64,000 nt of DNA from positions 8,479,105-8,543,104 of the forward strand of contig JAJEKV010000045.1 of assembly GCA_021234155.1 (NCBI GenBank), in the 5' to 3' direction. The DNA comes from Isoetes taiwanensis (taxonomy: Eukaryota > Streptophyta > Lycopodiopsida > Isoetales > Isoetaceae). A program made the translations under genes and the position numbers. The notes beneath the pieces were generated by a model that saw only the letters and a program-made list of their open reading frames with translations, did not search any database and was not told the origin of the DNA. Shown in pieces: positions 57,050 through 64,000 of this stretch (position 1 is the first letter of the stretch; every line of letters begins with the position of its first letter).

Positions 57050-59910
57050 GTTGATTCTCGGTTCGATCCTTTTTAGTTATGCCTTGACCACTAAGTGACG
57101 AAGTATGTAATCAGTATGCGCATTATACCTTTCTGTTCTTTATTGTCGAAGCTAAGAATTTTCATAATGCTAAGCTGTTGTTAGAAACATTCTCTTTAGC
57201 ATCAGGGGATTTTGTGGATTGGAAAAAATCTATTGCTTTATGGGCGTTAGGCAATCCCGTCTCTCCTTGTATTTTGAGACTATCCCTTAAAGGTCTGCAT
57301 GGCAAGACCACGAAATTTATTGGTATCCCTGGTGGAGTGACGCTCTGCCTCAGATGCTTGAGATGAAAAGATTAGACGGTCATAAAAGGACTTATTGTTC
57401 TGGAATACTGCTAAACCATCCATGGCTGGGAGAACCACTATACGTAAATGTGTTTTTAGTAATGTTCATGTTTATATGGCATCTTTTCTATTACCCCTCA
57501 ATGTAAGATGGAAGAGATTATTCGTACTACCAAGAACTTCATTTGGAAAATGAGGAAGGAATGGCCAAGGTTGTTTGGGCAAAGTGGATTAAACCTAAGA
57601 TAGCTGCTAGCCTTGGGATGTTGGATTTTCACCTCCAAAGTAAGGTGATTATTTGGAGGCTTCTTGTTGGTAAAGATGATTCTCTTGATTTGAGGTTGTT
57701 GACGTATTCAGTTTAATACTATCTTCCATTTTATAACACTATCATAAAGCCTCTCCTTCCTTAGGCTTTGATTTATTATCTATATTCATATCCTAATGCT
57801 TCCCACTTCTAAAGGGGTTGCTTGCTGCTTGGGACACTTTCAGGTCCCTTTTTCATTCCTAAGGCAGATTTCTAGTTGTCTACTCTATGCTGGTGGATTC
57901 TTCTATAAGACACTCTAGACAATGTGCCTCTCTGTGTTGTTGTACATCCAAAGACACGATGACGACGGAAAGCAACTGGTAAAAGCACTATTTGTAGCTT
58001 GGTATGAGTTTGGCCATCTCCTATCATGGGAAGCATTCAAATTAATTTTTTGCTATATTAATGGAATAGAGCAATTTGAACTCGTATTGTTGCATTGTTG
58101 CCACATGCTTTTCGTCTGCAAATGGAAGTAATTATATGGGGTGCAATAGGGTATCAAGCCGGAGTGCTTCATTTCTATGTATAAACTACTTATGGGTTAT
58201 GAAACCTTAACTCCATCTAATAGGTGGCATCTTCAACTCCCTCAGCCATAATGGAAAATTATTTAGACATGGGTGTGGGATATGTTGCCCCATCGCAAGG
58301 AAGACAACTCCGTGGTGGCGAGTAGTTCATAGATGTCTCGGAGTCAATAGGTTGATATTCGTCCATCGAATTTTCTTCTAGAGAGAAGGGTGTTGGGACT
58401 AAGAATATGAGGTCTTTCTTAATATAAGAGTTGTTATTGACAAGGTAGGCCAGTTAGATGCAATAAGACTAAGGTTTCACTTTTGGTTTGCCCCTCTCCC
58501 ACACCATGTGATAATGGATGGGATCAAATGACTCACATTGGAGGGGAACTTTTGGGTTTCAAGGCTGAAGCACTCACTTTAAAGCCTGTGATATTGCCGC
58601 ACAGTCCAAGGAACTAGGGATGAGTTTCAGTAAAGTACAAAACTAGATGTCCCAGGGGGAAATGTATAGTGCTAAAGGCTCATCCTTTGCCTTTAGTAGA
58701 CATGTCACAATCCATTTGCGGGTGAGGAAAGTCGATCCATAAAGCCAAACACTTTTCAAGTTGGGAATGCTATGTGTCATCCTGCATGGCATTCTCTATA
58801 CACAACGAGACAAGTATCATAATACCTTCATTGGTATAGGTGTGGACTAGATGTAATCCTCATGTTCCTGACCGTTCTTCCAAAGGTGATACCAAGACCG
58901 CATGTGGGCTTGACTTAGGAGCCAAATAGGTTCTATGGCTGCTAATACGAAGGAACATACTACTAATGCACATCTCCTCTTTTGATGAGGGATCTAATTA
59001 CTCTAGAGAATCAAGATGAACAATAGCTCGTAACTATCATCCATATCAAACAATAATGACTAATATTAAAAGAGACTCGTGTAGTTTTAGTTATAGATTC
59101 ACCCCATAGTTGTTGCATGTTGGAGGGAGGGGGGGAATGTGTGGTTACATACATGGTGATTGTGTGTAGATCTATCTCAAAGTAGGAGTTGGCTTGTTGG
59201 GCACTCAAGTTGGAGGAGCAAAGAAATAAAAGTCGATAGTGACATGGCGCTGGCTTTGGAATAAGTTGCCCTATCCTAAAGTTTTAGTACTTGGGTGGCA
59301 AGTCTTACATAGGTGTTTGCGTGTGAACGCCTTGTGGCATCACTATGATCCTCGCAACTCTACAGTATGCACACTTTGCATTTTAGATGCCAAAACACTT
59401 GTGCATTGCCTCTTTTCTTGTCCAGAAGTTCGGCCAGCATGGTCTTGGCTTCAAGCATTATTTAATAGTACACTGGATTGCCAATATGTTCTTCTTGCAT
59501 TCTACCCAGGTGCATGGGCCCCAGATAAACGAAAGGCATTTCATCTCGGATCTGGTTGATTATTGTGGTCAATTTGGGAGGGTCATAGATTGCAGATTTT
59601 CCAAGGCATTTTTCACCTGTTCATAGAGTCATTGATGTAGCCCAGGCTAAGATAAAGATACTGATAGCTTATGATTCTTCCTTCCTCGAGGAGGAAGTGA
59701 GAGACTGTATCTGGATTAAATATCTTCAAATTAATTCTTATCATTAGTCTCTTATGCTGGAGTGAGTACAATAATGCTTCAGGCTCATGCTTCGGGGGCG
59801 TTGTCTTGTGCTTACACAACTAGATGAGACTTGTACATCTTGTAATATTTATCTGTGATTAATAAACTTTTTTTTTTCGTCCTTCGCCAAAAAATAAAAA
59901 TAAAAAATGT
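57050..59910 (+). mobile_element. LINE ORF2 C-terminal half, decayed, with poly(A) tail
   Basis: RT-end pieces begin with LLLETFSLASGDFVDWKKSI at 57176-57240, then EEGMAKVVWAKWIKPK and LGMLDFHLQSKVIIWRLLV at 57560-57670. A zinc-binding RT-associated domain is clear at 59239-59559: WRWLWNKLPYPKVLVLGWQV, CTLCILDAKTLVHCLFSC and RPAWSWLQALF. The 3' UTR ends GATTAATAAACTT then TCGTCCTTCGCC and an A-rich tail. Many stops lie between the pieces, so it is a 5'-truncated pseudogene copy. Confidence 0.85.
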
Positions 59911-59941
59911 TGAAGATATTTATAGAAAAGGGGCAGCTGAT

Positions 59942-62291
59942 AATGGGACCCCATGGCTTACTAAAGGTTGACAATGAGGCTGGTTGATAAATGATCCATG
60001 CACATCATAACAAGGGGTTGTTACACCAACCTCGAGTGATCGGGGATTGTTGTACTTGATCAATGTCATATTCTCAGGTTCAAGTCCTAATGAGCGCATG
60101 TAATGTAAAGGAATGAGGGTAGGACCATAGAGAAATGTAAATGTGGTGTGGTAGCTTACAGATCAGCTGGTCTTCCGTGAACTATTCTATTTTAGGTCTT
60201 TTATCCTTGATATTCTAGTAATTGCCATTTTATGTCCTACCTACATATGATTGATTGAGAGATAACTACATACACACGATAGAATGGATCGAATAATATA
60301 GATACACCAAATCTGCCACCTGGCTACCAATGCCTCTATCCATCCATCCACCTTTAGCAATAACATTTTCTAAGTGCCATATTGAAAATAATGCTTAGTA
60401 AAGTCAATATAGAATCTTGAACATAACAATGTACCTCTTCACAATCTAAGTAGAAAGTTTCATATTTTTATACCAACCCTTTTCTAATGTTTTGAAATAT
60501 CTCGTGTGTGCCATATAGAAAAAGACGTCTATTAAGGTCAATATAGCATCTTGAACATAACAATATATCTCTTGACAATCTAGGTAGAAATTTCACCTTT
60601 TTATACCAAACCTTTTCTAAAGTTTTGAAATATGGTAGTCCAGCATTTAGAGTCTTTATCTTGCGTCTATTTGTTTGAAATGATGATTGTTGGCTTTCAA
60701 AATGAAATTTGTTTGGTGTAAATAAGGTAATACAAACCTAATAAAGATGATGTATATTAAATGGCCTTGCCAAACTTGTACATTGAATCCAAGATTTCTT
60801 TGTAAGGCAAGTTCCATTGGCATAAGCTAACTTGAGGAACGTAAAGATTTACCAAAGAGGATCATATGGCATTGCGTCTACATCAAGATGAAACAATCCA
60901 ACTCAAAGAAATGGTGCCGACAAAGAATGTAAGATCTTTATAATATTGGCATGGAACAAATTGCAGTCTCTTTTCTAATGTTATATTTATGTTATGAGCA
61001 ATATTTAAGATAGATACTATAAATCGATTTTTAGACCATGATATTATCACTTATATGTTTCATGTGAGCATCAACAAGTAGAATTATGGTCTACTTTTAA
61101 GATTAGTTTGCTATCTAAAGGCTTATCCCAAACAAAAATAGGGGCCCTATATATCTTAATACATAACTAGGTTTTACATATTAATTTTATCTACAATGTT
61201 GATGTTTATTTTTTCATTGACTTTTTTTTTTTTAATTTGAGTAACTTCCTTGTATAGGAAGTGCATAGACCTCATACAAGGATCAAACACATTTACTTTA
61301 CGTATATGACAACAGTTGGGCTGTACGGACTTGATTGGTGGGAGCGTGTTTTGGGCAGTATCCATACTACATCTTGTGCCAAAGTATTCCATGTTTATAT
61401 ATTGACATTTGCAATATCCAACTTAACACATTTGAGACATGCTTATTATATTAATATTTGGATTAATTGCCTCCAAGACCATACAACTTTTTTCCTATGC
61501 ATACAAAGGTATGACCATTTCGATTCATCAATAGTTTAGGTCAAGAGTCTTATTAGAGTATATGTTGTGCTCATTGTTCTATTATATAGCTTGTCTTTTG
61601 CTAGTACAGTAAATGTAACCTTTGCTATTATGTTGACTATTGATAATAAGGTTAGATTACAATAGGTAACTTGGGGAGTGGACATGAAATCGAGGAATGA
61701 ATCCATTTTTGGAAATCAACACCACCAAAATTTATCACCTCCTTTCCTATACACTAGTCCTAGAACATATATGTCTCAAGTTTGAGATCGCCCAAAGCCA
61801 GACTATGTATAGACTTGTTCCATAGCCCGTTGTAGGGTCCTCATGATGTTAAAATAATATCTATCTATCTACAATCTTTACCTTTTATTTCCATATGTTA
61901 TGCCTATATCTTACCTCCATCCATCCATCCATCCATCCATCCATCCATCCATCCATCCATCCATCAATCCATCATTATCTCTCGTGTCATGCCTTGGCAG
62001 AGTGTTAATTCGAAGAAGGCTGCAAGAAAAAAATCAGTGGGAAATTCATATGAGCCTAGTTTTTCCAGTGCGAGCTTATCAGAAAATGGTGTTTCTACTA
62101 CCTCTCTTTCTCGCCATATTGCATGGCATGACAACTTGATACTGGTGAGCAGCTAGATATGGTGGAGTATGTTGATCATGATGAGGTGGCCAAACATCTC
62201 AAAGTAGTACAAGAGAGATGATTTTTTACTGTGTGTGGGTGGTTTTGCCTAGCGGGTTCGATTGTCTTCTCTAGGTCTTTAGTCCCAAATT
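59942..62291. other. AT-rich DNA with a 130-bp tandem duplication and simple repeats
   Basis: 60370-60502 and 60513-60640 are two diverged copies of one unit (GTCAATATAG-ATCTTGAACATAAC; TTTTATACCAA-CCTTTTCTAA). A B-box-like AGGTTCAAGTCCT at about 60076 suggests an old SINE. No genes recognised. Confidence 0.5.
61915..61973. repeat. (CCAT)n microsatellite
   Basis: About 13 CCAT units with one CAAT interruption near the right end. Confidence 0.95.
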
Positions 62292-62468
62292 TGTTGGAAT
62301 ATTGGAGTGTGCATAATGGGCACATATGAAGAATGACTCAATGGAGGAGTGCCGAAAGCCCATCAAAGGGCCGGTAGCTCAGTGGTAGAGTACTTGGCTT
62401 GCAAACAAGAGGTCATGGGTTCGATCCCCAACTTGTCCACCCAATTGTACAAGGCTCATTTCTCAACA
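62292..62468 (+). repeat. TRIM 5' LTR
   Basis: 177 bp, TG...CA ends. About 16 of 177 positions differ from the 3' LTR, so the element is old. Confidence 0.92.
62368..62439 (+). other. tRNA-Ala(TGC)-like sequence inside the TRIM 5' LTR
   Basis: 72 nt from GGGCCGGTAGCTCAG to CTTGTCCA. The A box is TAGCTCAGTGGT, the B box GGTTCGATCCC, and the anticodon loop CTTGCAA gives TGC (Ala). The acceptor stem pairs at about six of seven positions including wobbles, and the T stem at four of five. It is probably not a working tRNA gene but a Pol III promoter-like module. Confidence 0.85.
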
Positions 62469-62480
62469 TGGTATCAGAGC
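62469..62480 (+). other. TRIM primer-binding site
   Basis: TGGTATCAGAGC, complementary to the 3' end of initiator Met tRNA, abutting the LTR. Confidence 0.95.
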
Positions 62481-62514
62481 CATGGTCCCAAGTAAAGGGT
62501 GCTCAACTGCACTG

Positions 62515-62720
62515 ATGAGCAAAGCTTGGCTTCCTGCAGTGGTGGAGTTGCTTGAGGAGGGGAGCATCTGGATTGTGCACCGGGATAGTCCCCAATGGTG
62601 TAAGGGCGAGAATGAGCAAAGCTTGGCCAGTGGAAAGCCCAACTCCTGCAGTGGTGGAGTTGCCTCCCAACTCCTGCAGTGGTGGAGTTGCCCGAGGAGG
62701 GGAGCATGTGGATTGTGGTG
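62515..62720 (+). repeat. Internal repeats of the TRIM
   Basis: CTCCTGCAGTGGTGGAGTTGC or a close variant occurs three times, GAGCAAAGCTTGGC twice, and GAGGAGGGGAGCAT-TGGATTGTG twice. They make up most of the internal region. Confidence 0.85.
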
Positions 62721-62745
62721 AAGACTAGAATGGATTGGTGTGCCC

Positions 62746-62757
62746 ATTAAGGAGGAA
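62746..62757 (+). other. TRIM polypurine tract
   Basis: ATTAAGGAGGAA abuts the 3' LTR. Confidence 0.85.
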
Positions 62758-62934
62758 TGTTGGAATATTGGAGTATGCATAATGGGCGCATGTGAAGAAT
62801 GACTAAGAGGAGGAGTGCCAAAAGCCCATCAAAGGGCTGGTAGCTCAGTGGTAGAGTACTTGGCTTGCAAGCAAGAGGTCCTGGGTTTGATTTCCAACTT
62901 GTCCAACCAATCATACAAGGCTCATTTCTCAACA
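62758..62934 (+). repeat. TRIM 3' LTR
   Basis: 177 bp. Its tRNA-like part is 62834-62905. The A box is unchanged but the B box reads GGTTTGATTTC, with C-to-T changes typical of decayed methylated C. Confidence 0.92.
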
Positions 62935-64000
62935 ATATTACAATATCTATGATGTATCTTGAACTTTATTCTTGAATAAAGTCTTTTGCCCTTCAAGAAA
63001 CAAAAAGGGGAAGCCCATTAAGCCCTATTAGATGATAAAGTTTCTATCCATCTATAATTTGTCTACCAAAATTCTTAGAGGGAATTAAAGACAATTTAAG
63101 ATTCTTTATAGATTTCTCATGTGCTTTAAATATTATTGAAAGTCTCCATTTAGATCTTTATGGAATGTCTTTAAGATGTATAGGGAATGGTGGTTGAAAC
63201 TCCATTCCCAGTTTTGCAGGTGGGGTCCTTGCTAAACTGGGAATGGAGGACCAACCTCCATTCAATTACAAACTAGAAATAGGGGAGCTTAGAAGATCTG
63301 CCTGTAAAATAGGAAAGCTCTGCTTGCCTGTGAAATAGGGAAGATCTGCCTGCGAAATAGAAATAGAAGATCTGGGAAAGAGGGGAGCTTTGCCTGCGAA
63401 ATCTTTGAAGCCTACCTGCAAAATAGAAATAGAAGATCTTTGAAGCTATGCCTGCGAAGAATACAAGGCTCTAAGATCTGCAACTAAGAAGCTAAGAAGT
63501 GAGCTGAGAAGTTAAGAACGAGTCTGCAATTGAGAAGAAATCTGGCGAAGATCTTTGAATATGGCAAAGATCTTGGAAGCCAAGAACCGAGCTGAGAAGT
63601 TAAGAACTTGATGGACTGCAAGTGAGAAGCTCTATGAACTACAGCGACTGTCGCTGTAACCCTAATAAAGAACCTGGGTTGCTGGTCATGCAGAATGGAT
63701 GAACCCTACTTCCATCTTGGTTGCAATGATCTGCCATGTGGCGCGACAAGATTGCATGCCAAGACAAAAGAGTGGCCTGATTTCTATTTTGTTGTGTGCA
63801 ACAAAGTGTTGAGGCATATCTACTTTAAGTTGTGGACCTAGTATATTTCTAGTGAAAGGTTGCCTTTTTATTTATCCTCCCTCCACCTCCACTCTCCTCT
63901 CTTTTTTTTTAAATGTCTGGGCATTTGATTTAATAATAACAAGCTAGTCATTTAACAAATATGTCTCAAGTACGAGGCCGCTCAAAGTCACATGCAATAT
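62935..64000. other. Right edge: hairpin, GAAGATCTGCCTG repeats, no gene
   Basis: Just after the TRIM, 62975-63005 reads AATAAAGTCTTTTGCCCTTCAAGAAA, similar to the LINE/SINE tails elsewhere. 63280-63450 holds several GAAGATCTGCCTGYGAAATAG units. ACAGCGACTGTCGCTGT at 63641-63657 is a short palindrome. 63958-63991 resembles 61767-61799 (ATATGTCTCAAGT). No coding sequence seen. Confidence 0.5.
63185..63263. repeat. Long inverted repeat (30-nt arms, 19-nt loop)
   Basis: Arms 63185-63214 and 63234-63263 pair at about 26 of 30 positions (GAATGG...CCATTCCCAGTTT against AAACTGGGAATGG...CCATTC). It could be a small foldback element or a transcript hairpin. Confidence 0.8.

Larger units (their letters stand above)
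62292..62934 (+). mobile_element. TRIM (miniature LTR retrotransposon) with tRNA-like LTRs
   Basis: Two 177-bp LTRs run from TGTTGGAATATTGG to CATTTCTCAACA. Directly after the first lies TGGTATCAGAGC, a perfect tRNA-iMet primer site. Directly before the second lies ATTAAGGAGGAA, a polypurine tract. The internal part is only 289 bp and has no coding capacity. The flanks AAATT and ATATT agree at four of five bases, a likely decayed target duplication. Each LTR contains a 72-nt tRNA-Ala-like sequence. It is non-autonomous and would rely on proteins of a larger element. Confidence 0.92.

Noticed and set aside
62368-62439. Functional tRNA-Ala gene
   Set aside because: The same sequence sits at the same place in both LTRs of a TRIM. 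Stem mismatches and a decayed second copy argue against a working gene.

Overview
This window is nuclear DNA of a land plant. It carries one multi-exon plant gene of the SMP-C2 (NTMC2/synaptotagmin-like) family, a PPR pseudogene, GT-AG introns, Ty1-copia and Ty3-gypsy LTR retrotransposons, LINEs, a Helitron and a TRIM. The species cannot be fixed from sequence alone. The density of nested transposable elements suggests a large genome, and a seed-free vascular plant is only a guess. Apart from the gene at the left edge, nearly everything is mobile-element DNA in layers of insertion.

Layout. 85-5108 (minus): an SMP/C2 membrane-contact-site protein gene with about 12 exons. 5960-6540 (plus): a decayed PPR gene. 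7777-14660: a repeat unit (P1) interrupted by a complete, defective copia element (8128-14037, 5-bp target duplication AGTTT). 14661-20821: a composite locus with subterminal-type repeats, a long CCA tract, a coiled-coil ORF, an FCP1-like HAD domain, a Ulp1-like protease (all plus) and the C-terminal half of a transposon-type protein (minus). 21479-32565: a Ty3-gypsy element with target duplication GCCAT and a long extra ORF between pol and the 3' LTR. 32571-37110: old repeats, a tRNA-Phe-derived SINE, two LINE 3' ends, and the N-terminal half of the same transposon-type protein family (35890-36766, minus).

37148-37514 and 50786-51330 are the two halves of a second copy (P2) of the repeat unit. 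Aligning P2 with P1 shows that 37515-50785 is one 13.27-kb insertion at an A|T dinucleotide with no target duplication. It starts TC, ends CTAG and has a 3' hairpin, so it is a Helitron on the minus strand. It carries an intron-containing fragment of an EHD (EH-domain ATPase) gene, a family of tandemly duplicated modules (the last two copies of about 1.7 kb are nearly identical), a nested LINE and a nested 806-bp TIR element.

51985-59910 holds LINE relics of two families, one with (ATTCT)n tails and one with a poly(A) tail. 62292-62934 is a complete miniature LTR retrotransposon (TRIM) with 177-bp LTRs, a tRNA-iMet primer site, and in each LTR a full-length tRNA-Ala-like sequence with Pol III A and B boxes. 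This resembles the 5S-carrying Cassandra elements but uses a different Pol III promoter.

The best candidates for something undescribed are the tRNA-LTR TRIM, the gypsy 3' ORF that runs through the polypurine tract into the LTR, and the FCP1-like/Ulp1-like/transposase-like composite locus. All readings were made by eye; no database search was run.
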